The notes under the pieces: model-generated | Databases searched by the model: none | Told to the model about the DNA's origin: nothing | What the model saw: only the letters and a program-made list of their open reading frames with translations | In this document: piece by piece, positions 1 through 7,611 of the stretch | Numbering within the stretch: position 1 is the first letter of the stretch | How the letters are laid out: each line of letters begins with the position of its first letter | Source of the DNA: Bacteroidetes bacterium UBA4416 | Lineage (GTDB): Bacteria; Bacteroidota; Bacteroidia; B-17B0; Aurantibacillaceae | Assembly: GCA_002390745.1 (NCBI GenBank) | Contig: DGQK01000006.1 | Span: 1 to 31,845 of the forward strand | DNA: 31,845 bases | Reading direction: 5' to 3' | Program-made: the position numbers and the translations under genes

Positions 1-764
1 CAGCTGTATCCAAAGCCACCATTTCCTCCTGCCGAAAAGTTTCCGCCGCCGCCGCCGCCGCCGTTGTGCTCATTGCCGCCGCCGCCGCCGTTGAGGATCT
101 TGCCGCGGGCATTGGTGTAGTTGGGATCCGTGGCTTTATAGATTCCCTCGCCTTTAAAGGCCTGGTTCACAGAGCTGGTCCTGAACAGGGTAGGGAGGCA
201 TGAGCCTGCTACCGGGTTGGAATTGATGAGGCCCTTCCGGAAGCCGATGAGGTCGGCATTTATCGGGTGATTGAGTGTAAGGGTATTGGTAACCTCAAAT
301 GCAATGACTCCGCCCACATTGCCATCCCAGGCAAGCCCGGTAATAGCGGCGGTTGTCGTGTAATTAGTGCCCATGTTGCGGTAGCTGATGAGCTGAAGCG
401 AAGCATTGGCGCCTGTATGGTAAGTATTGGCCAGCGGGCCGGAAAGGGTGATGGTAGTAGGTGTGCCGGTAGCCGGAGAGCGTGAGGCGATGGTGCCTAT
501 CTCGTATAGCCCGGCGCTTGAAATGGAGGAAAGGTTTCCGAATGATATGTTGTCATTGACATTGGTGCCGATCACATCGTCCTGCATTTGCATGATCACC
601 ACTTTGCCGCCAACCGTAAAGGTATGGCTCGCCTGGTTGACATTGCTCACCGTGAGCTGGGTGCCGCTAACGGCGGTGATCTTCGCATAAGCGTTCAGGG
701 TCTGGGCGTTCGAAGCGAGGCAGGAAAACAGAGCGAGGGAGAGAAGGAGTTTCAGGACGTTCAT
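1..764 (-). CDS. Secreted glycine-rich protein, 5' part only
   Basis: The frame is open from the ATG at 764 down to base 1 with no stop, so about 254 N-terminal residues are present and the C-terminus lies outside the window. The protein begins with a signal peptide (MNVLKLLLSLALFSCLASNA, then Q). A beta-rich extracellular-type region rich in Thr, Ser, Asn and Gly follows. Near the truncation is a low-complexity Gly/Asn stretch with two runs of glycine, encoded by GGC repeats. Large Bacteroidota surface proteins with this layout usually end in a type IX secretion sorting domain or gliding-related repeats, but that end cannot be seen here. I do not recognise a catalytic domain. Export is well supported; the role is unknown. 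Confidence 0.8.
   Translation of the reverse strand, partial: MNVLKLLLSLALFSCLASNAQTLNAYAKITAVSGTQLTVSNVNQASHTFTVGGKVVIMQMQDDVIGTNVNDNISFGNLSSISSAGLYEIGTIASRSPATGTPTTITLSGPLANTYHTGANASLQLISYRNMGTNYTTTAAITGLAWDGNVGGVIAFEVTNTLTLNHPINADLIGFRKGLINSNPVAGSCLPTLFRTSSVNQAFKGEGIYKATDPNYTNARGKILNGGGGGNEHNGGGGGGGNFSAGGNGGFGYS
43..90. repeat. CCG/GGC triplet repeat inside coding sequence
   Basis: Seven CCG units (43-63) and five more (76-90) are separated by a short interruption. On the minus strand they encode two polyglycine runs in the secreted protein. The repeats are in frame, so a change in unit number would change linker length without a frameshift. Confidence 0.85.
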
Positions 765-773
765 ATAGAGGCA

Positions 774-781
774 CAAAATTA
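774..781 (-). promoter_or_regulatory. Candidate -7 element TAATTTTG
   Basis: Read on the minus strand this is TAATTTTG, matching the Bacteroidota -7 consensus TAnnTTTG. It lies nine bases upstream of the ATG of the secreted protein, which implies a very short leader. No convincing -33 TTTG is seen at the expected distance. Confidence 0.35.
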
Positions 782-1215
782 TTGAAAAATTGACTTGACT
801 GGTTAATTTATCGTCAAACTTTGCAAAAATCCTGATGAATTTTAAGTTATGCTAGTTCTCCGGGCGGTCGCCATGCATCGGAAACTATCCGGCGTCACTA
901 TGCAGAAACGTCTTTTGTCCGGGCAGCTTTTCCGGCAGGCCGGCGTTGAGATTCTGCGGGTCAGATCCTCAAAGCGGGAAAGAAAGTCAGGCCAGGCTCA
1001 TCAGATAAGGGCATCGGCTTATCCAACATGTGGTGCGAAATAGTTTTCGCGAATGTTTCTAAATTACTCACATTCACGCTGTTGTCTGGTGTTGGCGGGT
1101 GTTTCGGGGAGCTGCCGGATGCCGGTACAAAACACCGGATAAAAGGCATCCGGACCCTTTATAAATTATTAGGCTTTTAGTGTTGCCCGGCGAATCCCTA
1201 TAGCTGTTAAATCAT

Positions 1216-1223
1216 TATCTTAG
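1216..1223 (+). promoter_or_regulatory. Candidate -7 element TATCTTAG
   Basis: TATCTTAG differs by one base from TAnnTTTG and lies 38 bases upstream of the AsmA-like start. The identical octamer precedes the DNA glycosylase gene (23192-23199), which gives it some support. No clear -33 box. Confidence 0.35.
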
Positions 1224-1261
1224 TTGCATGATATTACACCTATAACACAACACCCTACTTT

Positions 1262-4102
1262 ATGGAAACAACTCAACCACGGAAAAAGAAAAGCTTAATC
1301 AGGCGCATTTTTAAATGGACAGGCATCACCTTCCTTTTGTTATTGATACTCGTTATCATAGCGCCTTTTCTTTTCAAGGATAAACTGATCCAGCTTGCTA
1401 AGGATGAAGCAAACAAAAGCCTCAATGCCAAAGTGGATTTCGGTGATTTCGACCTAACGCTGTTCAGCTCTTTTCCTGATTTCAGATTCAAGATCCAGAA
1501 TGTGAGTGTGATCAATAAAGAGCCCTTCCTGGGGGATACGCTTGCCTACATCAAGGAATTGTCGTTTGACCTTAACCTGAAGAGTGTGATCAGTGGGGAT
1601 AAATACCAGGTGAACTCCATTCTGCTGGATAGCCCGGTAATTAATGCCACCGTGCTGGCCGATGGCAGGGCGAGCTACGATATTACGAAGCCGTCAACCG
1701 ATACCACCACGGGCGCGCCTGACACCAGCGCTACCAAATTTGCCCTGCAGCTGAAGTCCCTGCAGATCAAACATGCCAATATTTCTTACAATGACATGAA
1801 AGGTTCTATGCAGGCCGTGCTGAAAGACATGAACTATACCATGAGCGGCGACTTCACGCAGGATGTGTTTGTGCTGAGCAACTTGCTGGAAATTGCTGAG
1901 ACCTCCTTCAACATGAGCGGTGTGGGTTACCTCACCAAAGTCAAAACGTATTTCAAGGCAGACCTGGATATGGACATGCCCAACATGAAGTTTGCCTTCA
2001 AGGAAAATGAATTAGGTCTGAATGATTTATTGCTGGCTTTCGACGGCTTTGTGGCATTGCCGAAAGAGGACATTAACATGGACCTGAAATTTGCAACAAA
2101 ACAAACCGAGTTTAAATCGATCCTCTCGCTGATCCCAAGCGTGTATTCCAAAGACTTTGCCAGCGTGAAAACATCCGGTAAGCTGAAACTGAACGGGATG
2201 GCCAAAGGTACCATGCACAGCAGCCCTGACGGCAAAAGCGATAAGTACCCATCGTTTGAAGTTAATTTAGGCATTGCGGATGCGATGTTCAAATATCCTT
2301 CGCTGCCGAAAGCGGTGAATAACATCAACATTGATGTGCATGTGGAGAATAAAAAAGATTTCCTGGATGCAACGGTGATCGACGTGAACAAGTTTCACCT
2401 TGAAATGGGCGGCAATCCGGTCAACCTCTGGGCGCACGTGAAAACACCGATCTCCGATCCGGACCTGAGCGCGGAGGTGAAAGCCCTGATCAACCTGGCC
2501 TCGGTGAAAGAGTTTATCCCTCAGGAAAAAGGCGACGATATGAGCGGGATCATCAAGGCGGATATTGCCGCTGCCGGTCGCATGAGCAGCATCGAGCGCA
2601 AGGAGTATGAAAAGTTCAAGCTTGCCGGTACCCTCGAGATCGATCAGATGAATTATAAAACAGCCACGCTGCCTTACGATGTTCTCCTGAACACCATGAA
2701 AATGAACTTTACCAATCAGTTTGTGGAACTGATTGCTTTCGATGCGAGAATGGGCAAATCGGATGTTAAGGCAAACGGTAAGATCGACAACTTCATGCAG
2801 TATATTTTTAAAGATTCCCTCATCGTTGGACACTTTAACATGCAGTCGAATTTAATGGACATTAACCAGCTGATGTCTTCATCAACATCATCGGCATCTG
2901 CCCAGCCGGCAAAACCTGCGGCGGCAGATACGGCGGCCATGAGCGTCGTAGAGGTGCCGGGTAACATCGACTTCGTGCTGAATGCAACGATCGGCAAGTT
3001 GCTGTACGATAATCTGGTGATTGAAAACACAACCGGTAACATTGTGGTGCGCAAGAAAAAACTCGACATGACCAATCTGAAAATGGGCATGCTGGGCGGA
3101 AACGTCCTGCTGAACGGCTATTACGAAACGACCAATCCGAAGAAGCCAAGCATTGACTTCAATATCCGCGTCGAAAATTTCGATATCCAGAAAACCTTCA
3201 CGACGTTTAACACCGTGCAGAAACTGGCGCCGATCGGCCAATACGCCAAAGGCATGTTTACGGCTACCTTAGAGAACTTTAAGGCAGAGCTGGATCCTCA
3301 CATGTCGCCGATACTCACGTCGCTGAGTGGCAATGGCGTGTTTAAAACCAACAGCGTGGCTTTTAGTGGCTTCCCTCCGTTTATGAAGCTGGGCGAAGCG
3401 TTGAAAATCGAGCAGCTGAAAAACCTGACCCTGGATAATGTAAATGCGGATTATGAATTTAAGGATGGCCGTATTGCGTTGAGAAACCCTGTAAAAGTGA
3501 AGATCGGCAAATCGATCAATGCAGACATTACAGGCTCTACCGGCTTCGACCAGACCATTGATTACAACTGGAAGATGGCAGTGCCTACCGAGCTCTTCGG
3601 CTCACAGGCCAATACCGTGGTGGCCGGCTTGCTGGGCCAGGCTAATACAGCTGCAGGAACCAACCTGAGCGTGCCGAAGATCATCAACGTGAATGTAGGC
3701 TTTGGCGGAACGATCATGAAACCAACCATCAAAACCAACATGAAGAGCGATGGAAAATCAGCGGTGGAGAATGTGAAAGAGCAGGTGGTAACGGCTGTGA
3801 AGGACAAAGCCAACGAAGAGGCGCAGAAGATCCTGGCAGATGCGCAGGCCCAGGTAGCCAAACTCAAAGCCGACGCTCAGGCGGCTTCGGATAAGATCCG
3901 TGCTGAAGGCTATGCTGCTGCCGATAAGCAACTGGAAGAAGTGAAAAATCCACTGGCCAAGGTGGCCGCTAAAAAAGTAGCGGAAGCTGCCAAAAAAGAA
4001 GTGGACAAGAAAGCCCAGAAAGTATTGGACGATGCGGATGCGAAAGGCAATAAAATCCTGGAAGATGCCAAAGCGAAGAGTGCGGCAGCGGCAGGGAAAT
4101 AA
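1262..4102 (+). CDS. AsmA-like envelope protein
   Basis: This 946-residue protein has a basic N-terminus followed by one membrane anchor (about residues 20-38, rich in Leu and Ile). A very long repetitive beta-rich region follows, typical of AsmA/TamB-like proteins, with repeated alternation of short hydrophobic strands and Asp/Lys/Asn. An AsmA C-terminal-like stretch lies around residues 600-850. The last 90 residues (about 855-946) are unusual: Ala, Lys, Glu and Gln dominate and predict a long amphipathic or coiled-coil helix. Family members are anchored in the inner membrane, and their periplasmic part is thought to act in phospholipid transport or outer-membrane assembly. The ATG at 1262 puts the anchor at the expected place. 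The next gene starts nine bases after this gene's last base, so they are probably co-transcribed. Family assignment is firm; the exact transported substrate is not known. Confidence 0.85.
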   Translation: METTQPRKKKSLIRRIFKWTGITFLLLLILVIIAPFLFKDKLIQLAKDEANKSLNAKVDFGDFDLTLFSSFPDFRFKIQNVSVINKEPFLGDTLAYIKELSFDLNLKSVISGDKYQVNSILLDSPVINATVLADGRASYDITKPSTDTTTGAPDTSATKFALQLKSLQIKHANISYNDMKGSMQAVLKDMNYTMSGDFTQDVFVLSNLLEIAETSFNMSGVGYLTKVKTYFKADLDMDMPNMKFAFKENELGLNDLLLAFDGFVALPKEDINMDLKFATKQTEFKSILSLIPSVYSKDFASVKTSGKLKLNGMAKGTMHSSPDGKSDKYPSFEVNLGIADAMFKYPSLPKAVNNINIDVHVENKKDFLDATVIDVNKFHLEMGGNPVNLWAHVKTPISDPDLSAEVKALINLASVKEFIPQEKGDDMSGIIKADIAAAGRMSSIERKEYEKFKLAGTLEIDQMNYKTATLPYDVLLNTMKMNFTNQFVELIAFDARMGKSDVKANGKIDNFMQYIFKDSLIVGHFNMQSNLMDINQLMSSSTSSASAQPAKPAAADTAAMSVVEVPGNIDFVLNATIGKLLYDNLVIENTTGNIVVRKKKLDMTNLKMGMLGGNVLLNGYYETTNPKKPSIDFNIRVENFDIQKTFTTFNTVQKLAPIGQYAKGMFTATLENFKAELDPHMSPILTSLSGNGVFKTNSVAFSGFPPFMKLGEALKIEQLKNLTLDNVNADYEFKDGRIALRNPVKVKIGKSINADITGSTGFDQTIDYNWKMAVPTELFGSQANTVVAGLLGQANTAAGTNLSVPKIINVNVGFGGTIMKPTIKTNMKSDGKSAVENVKEQVVTAVKDKANEEAQKILADAQAQVAKLKADAQAASDKIRAEGYAAADKQLEEVKNPLAKVAAKKVAEAAKKEVDKKAQKVLDDADAKGNKILEDAKAKSAAAAGK

Positions 4103-4110
4103 GAAAGAAC

Positions 4111-4563
4111 ATGGACAACGAACTCTATATCCGGAATACCATCACGATTGATGCTCCCGCACAGCGCGTGTGGGACATCCTCGTGAACCCCCGGCAAACC
4201 AAAAAGTACATGTTTGGCTGCGAAACCGTCAGCGACTGGAAAGTCGGGAGCGAGCTGTTGTGGCGCGGTGTATTCGACGGCGTTGAGCTGGTGGCAGTCA
4301 AAGGCCATGTGTTGGCCTTCCATCCCGAAAAAATGCTGGCCTATACCACCATCGATCCCAACAATCCGGCCATTCCAGACCTGCCGGAAAATTATACGAC
4401 CGTGACTTACCATCTCACGGAAAAAAACGGAAGTACGGAACTCACCATCACGCAGGGCGATTACAGCAAAGTAGCTGACGGGGAAAGCCGCTACAAGGAT
4501 AGCCTCGCCGGCGGCGGCTGGAGCTCGATCCTGGAACAGATCAAACAGATCGCAGAGGAGTAA
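4111..4563 (+). CDS. SRPBCC / AHSA1-like domain protein
   Basis: This 150-residue protein is a single START-like helix-grip domain. It opens with an RNTITIDAPAQRVWDIL-type strand-helix, has the central W-x-x-GS and F/Y-beta segments, and closes with a long helix after GGGWSSILEQ. This is the length and layout of the AHSA1/activator-of-Hsp90-like SRPBCC family, small soluble proteins with a hydrophobic cavity for lipids or other ligands. It starts nine bases after the end of the AsmA-like gene and is followed by a hairpin terminator, so the two form an operon. The ligand cannot be predicted. A link to lipid handling through the AsmA neighbour is inference only. Confidence 0.85.
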   Translation: MDNELYIRNTITIDAPAQRVWDILVNPRQTKKYMFGCETVSDWKVGSELLWRGVFDGVELVAVKGHVLAFHPEKMLAYTTIDPNNPAIPDLPENYTTVTYHLTEKNGSTELTITQGDYSKVADGESRYKDSLAGGGWSSILEQIKQIAEE

Positions 4564-4595
4564 GCATACTCCGCTGAATTAATTTACATTGAGAT

Positions 4596-4630
4596 AATGC
4601 AGGCTTCAGATCGGGCCTGCATTTCTTTTT
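4596..4630 (+). terminator. Rho-independent terminator
   Basis: A nine-base perfect stem (AATGCAGGC / GCCTGCATT) with a ten-base loop is followed by TTCTTTTTG. It lies 33 bases after the SRPBCC stop codon and closes the AsmA-SRPBCC operon. Confidence 0.8.
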
Positions 4631-4673
4631 GCTTCCTTAACATGCATCGCACACAGACTTAATATGTGGTTTC

Positions 4674-4681
4674 TACGTTTG
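4674..4681 (+). promoter_or_regulatory. Candidate -7 element TACGTTTG
   Basis: This is an exact match to TAnnTTTG, directly upstream of the paired ATGATG at 4691. It lies inside the longer reading frame that would start at 4664, which argues for the shorter start of the metallophosphoesterase. Confidence 0.45.
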
Positions 4682-4690
4682 CAAAAACGC

Positions 4691-5512
4691 ATGATGTATA
4701 GTAAAAGAGAGCTGCAACTATTAGTCATCAGTGATGTGCACCTCGGCACCTATGGCTGCCACGCCAAGGAACTGCTGCATTACCTGAAAACGGTAAATCC
4801 GAAAACCCTGGTGCTTAACGGCGATATCATTGACATGTGGAACTTCAGCAAAAGCTATTTCCCGGCTTCGCACATGGATGTACTGAGGCATATTATGAAA
4901 ATGGCCAGCCAGGGTACCCGCGTCATTTATATTACCGGCAACCATGATGAGATGCTGCGCAAGTATACCGACCTGATCCTGGGTAACCTGGAGATTGTGG
5001 ATAAGCTGTTGCTGAACATCGATGGGAAATCGGCCTGGATCTTTCACGGGGATGTGTTCGACTCCTCGGTGCATGGTTCGGCAAAGCTGCTGGCAAAGCT
5101 GGGCGGCAAAGGCTACGACCTGCTCATCCTGATCAACCGCATGGTCAACTGGGCGCTTAAGCTTTTCGGAAGGGATAAAATGAGCTTTTCCAAAAAGGTG
5201 AAGGACAGCGTGAAAAAAGCGGTGGCATTCGTCAGTAATTTCGAAAAAACGGCCACGGAGATCGCCATCGATAAAAATTACGATTACGTGGTGTGCGGGC
5301 ATATTCACGTGCCCCAGATCAAAGAGGTGGTTACTCATAAAGGAAAGGTCACCTACCTGAATAGCGGCGACTGGATCGAGAACCTGACGGCCCTGGAATA
5401 CGACCGTGGCAAATGGGAGATTTTCAGCTACGACAAAAACTACCTCGACCTGATCTATGCCACCGACAAACCCGACGAGCAGGACATCGTTAAAAAGATT
5501 TTAGCATCCTGA
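4691..5512 (+). CDS. LpxH-like metallophosphoesterase (UDP-2,3-diacylglucosamine diphosphatase family)
   Basis: With the start at 4691 the protein has 273 residues. All metal-binding motifs of the calcineurin-like phosphoesterase fold are present: DVH (15-17), NGD (43-45), GNHD (83-86), FHGD near 120, and the C-terminal CGHIHVP. The short spacing and the HGD/GHIH pattern match the LpxH-type branch, which hydrolyses UDP-2,3-diacylglucosamine to lipid X in lipid A synthesis. It is longer than E. coli LpxH by an insert with a hydrophobic-basic helix (about 135-185) that could sit on the membrane. An upstream ATG at 4664 exists, but a -7-like element overlaps it. The glycosyltransferase that follows suggests a shared envelope-glycolipid role. 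Fold is certain; the exact substrate is likely but not proven. Confidence 0.8.
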   Translation: MMYSKRELQLLVISDVHLGTYGCHAKELLHYLKTVNPKTLVLNGDIIDMWNFSKSYFPASHMDVLRHIMKMASQGTRVIYITGNHDEMLRKYTDLILGNLEIVDKLLLNIDGKSAWIFHGDVFDSSVHGSAKLLAKLGGKGYDLLILINRMVNWALKLFGRDKMSFSKKVKDSVKKAVAFVSNFEKTATEIAIDKNYDYVVCGHIHVPQIKEVVTHKGKVTYLNSGDWIENLTALEYDRGKWEIFSYDKNYLDLIYATDKPDEQDIVKKILAS

Positions 5513-5603
5513 TTCATGGAACAGCCCCAGGCAGATTGCAGAGGTGGGGAACGTAAGAGGAAGGACTATTCTATGTGGTCTTAAAAAAAATGAATACAAG
5601 CAC

Positions 5604-6599
5604 ATGAAAATATTTTATGCGGCGCAGGCTACAGGCAACGGCCATGTGAGCCGTGCCACCCAGTTATATCCCTATCTGAAAAAATACGGTGAGGTTGATT
5701 TTTTTGTCAGTGGCAACAACTGCAATCTCGACTTCAATTTTCCGGTAAAATACCGCAGCAAAGGTTGCAGCCTGCATTACAGCAAATGCGGCGGCCTTAA
5801 TTATTTCAGCATTGCCAAAAACATCAGGCCGCTGGCGATGTATAAGGATGCTTCGTCGCTGCCGCTGGAGCAGTACGATATCATCATCAACGATTTTGAT
5901 TTTGTCACTTCCCTGGCCTGTAAGCTCAAGAAGCTGCCATCCGTTCAGCTTGGCCACCAGGCCAGCTTTCAGTCGGACCATACGCCGAGGCCAGACAAGA
6001 AGAGCCTGGTGGGTGAAACGATCCTGAAACATTATGCGCATGCCACCAGGCATATTGGTTTTCATTTTCAGCCTTACGATACCTTTGTGCTGCCTCCGGT
6101 GATCAAAGAGGAGTTTGTGAATGCTACGGCGACCGATCGTGGACACATCAGCGTTTACCTGCCTTCCTTCCAGGAAGATTGTCTGCTGAGCGCTTTCAGA
6201 AAGCTGAAAGACCTGCATTTCCACTGGTTTTTGAATGATGTGACGGAAGTAACAGTGAAGGGCAATATCACGTTTTATCCGGTAAACCAGCAATTCTTCA
6301 ATGAAAGCCTGTTGAGCTGCCACGGCCTGATTACAGGTGGCGGCTTCGAAACGCCTTCTGAAGCCTTATACCTTGGCAAAAAGCTCATGAGCATCCCTAT
6401 CCGCAACCATTATGAGCAGCAATGCAACGCAGCGGCCCTGAAAAAAATGGGTGTGATGGTGCTGGAAGATGCCGATGAATCTTTTGCAGATCATATCGTC
6501 AAATGGATTACAGCGCCGGCGCTGGATACGAAGGTGAAAGCCAATTCCATCGATGAAACCCTGCAGCTGCTGATCGACACCTATCCTAAACGACGCTAG
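5604..6599 (+). CDS. Glycosyltransferase, GT-B fold (MJ1255-type family)
   Basis: The start at 5604 gives 331 residues beginning MKIFYAAQATGNGHVSRA, the typical nucleotide-sugar-transferase N-terminus with a GNGH loop. The C-terminal donor-binding part carries GGGFETPSEALYLGKKL followed by IRNHYEQQCNAAAL, the hallmark GGG-x-x-T-x-x-E pattern of GT1/MGT/MurG-like enzymes. The length and both motifs match the uncharacterised MJ1255-type family. The frame also runs upstream to an ATG at 5544, but the added residues look non-coding and spoil the canonical first strand. It lies about 90 bases after the LpxH-like gene, in the same direction. It probably acts in the cytosol on a lipid-linked or envelope acceptor. 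A weak six-base hairpin with a T-rich tail at 6741-6770 is the only terminator-like signal downstream. Confidence 0.8.
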   Translation: MKIFYAAQATGNGHVSRATQLYPYLKKYGEVDFFVSGNNCNLDFNFPVKYRSKGCSLHYSKCGGLNYFSIAKNIRPLAMYKDASSLPLEQYDIIINDFDFVTSLACKLKKLPSVQLGHQASFQSDHTPRPDKKSLVGETILKHYAHATRHIGFHFQPYDTFVLPPVIKEEFVNATATDRGHISVYLPSFQEDCLLSAFRKLKDLHFHWFLNDVTEVTVKGNITFYPVNQQFFNESLLSCHGLITGGGFETPSEALYLGKKLMSIPIRNHYEQQCNAAALKKMGVMVLEDADESFADHIVKWITAPALDTKVKANSIDETLQLLIDTYPKRR

Positions 6600-6824
6600 C
6601 ACCAGCTTCTCCGGAGAGACAAGATTGCTCTTGTCATATGGCGTACGTAACTCTAATCTTTTTTATTTGTTGATGAAGTCCGGAATCCGGTTGTAGAAGC
6701 GTATCCCCCCACGGAGAGCATGTCTCGAAAGCTTTCGGGAAGGCGAGGGGAGAATCGCCTTTGTTCCTTTTGGGAAATACAATGAAGGCAACAGGTGGCT
6801 AAAGCATTGAAGGTAGAGGCCTTC

Positions 6825-7517
6825 TTAAAGAAAATCCCGGTTGATGGTATAGCCAACGCCTTTGGATGTTTTAATGATATCGTTGCCCAGGATGCGGCGG
6901 ATGTTACGGATGTGGATATCGATGGTGCGGCTGTTGGCCACTTCAGGAGCGTTCCAGATGAGCCTGGCAAAATCCTGGCGGGTGAATACTTTGTGCGCGT
7001 TTTGAAACATCAGGTCGATCATTTCAAATTCTTTTCTGGGCAGGCTTATCTTACCATTCTCGGTAACGATGAGGTATTGCTCGCGGTCTACAAAGAACTT
7101 CACGCTTTCCTCTTCTGTATTCTGCTTATTCTGCGAGTGCGCATGCCTTTTTTTCAGGGTGCATATCCTGGCTTCCAGCAGAATAGGCTTTACCGGAGTA
7201 ATGATGAAATCATCGGCGCCGGCGTTAAAGGCCGTGATCTGGATGTAATCGTCCTGCTTGCCCGAGAAGATGATGATAAAAGGCTGCTCGATGTCTTTCA
7301 GGTTCCGGATGTCGGAGGTGATGGTAATGCCATCTTTGTGTTTTAGGTCCAGTTCCAGGATCACGAGGTTGACACGGCTGGCATGAAGCTGCCGGAGGAG
7401 TTCCTCTTCATTCTTCACAAAAGTCACCGCGTATGATTTCTCTTCCAGGAACTCCACGATCTTTTTGATAGAAGGTTCAGAGTTTGAGCAAATGACGATA
7501 TTGAAATCTTTATTCAT
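6825..7517 (-). CDS. OmpR-type response regulator with degenerate receiver
   Basis: This protein of 230 residues (237 if the ATG at 7538 is used) has a receiver-like N-half and a winged-helix trans_reg_C domain. The latter ends in RTIDIHIRNIRR and GVGYTINRDF, as in OmpR/PhoB. I chose the start that gives MNKDFNIVICSNSEPS. In the receiver, the acidic pair after strand 1 is replaced by Ser-Asn-Ser, and the phosphoacceptor position before the LDLKHKDG stretch is Glu (residue 55 from this start), not Asp. A Ser and a Lys remain near their usual places. It is therefore probably controlled without phosphorylation, or is constitutively active. It lies next to the T9SS and TonB genes and has no adjacent histidine kinase. 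Its DNA targets are unknown. Confidence 0.85.
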   Translation of the reverse strand: MNKDFNIVICSNSEPSIKKIVEFLEEKSYAVTFVKNEEELLRQLHASRVNLVILELDLKHKDGITITSDIRNLKDIEQPFIIIFSGKQDDYIQITAFNAGADDFIITPVKPILLEARICTLKKRHAHSQNKQNTEEESVKFFVDREQYLIVTENGKISLPRKEFEMIDLMFQNAHKVFTRQDFARLIWNAPEVANSRTIDIHIRNIRRILGNDIIKTSKGVGYTINRDFL

Positions 7518-7563
7518 GCCTTCGATTAGGAGCCTCATCGCGATTGGGCTTTGCTTGTTTAAA

Positions 7564-7591
7564 AAAACGCTCCCCCGGAGGGGAGCGTTTT
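7564..7591 (-). terminator. Strong Rho-independent terminator
   Basis: A twelve-base perfect stem (AAAACGCTCCCC / GGGGAGCGTTTT) has a four-base loop. On the minus strand it is followed by a T run (A run at 7561-7567). It begins 20 bases past the stop of the T9SS protein gene at 7612. Confidence 0.9.
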
Positions 7592-7611
7592 ATCTGCTGT
7601 TATAGAATCAA

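Larger units (their letters stand above)
765..1261. other. Divergent intergenic region without a recognisable gene
   Basis: This stretch of about 500 bases separates two divergent genes. The open frames in it are short, GC-rich and lack recognisable domains or signal peptides, so I do not call them. It holds the candidate -7 elements of both flanking genes near its ends. I see no tRNA, repeat array or obvious structured RNA in it. Confidence 0.5.

Noticed and set aside
2267..3241. Long minus-strand frames opposite the AsmA-like gene.
   Set aside because: They are antisense shadows of a gene with strong domain evidence and have no signal peptide, motif or promoter of their own.
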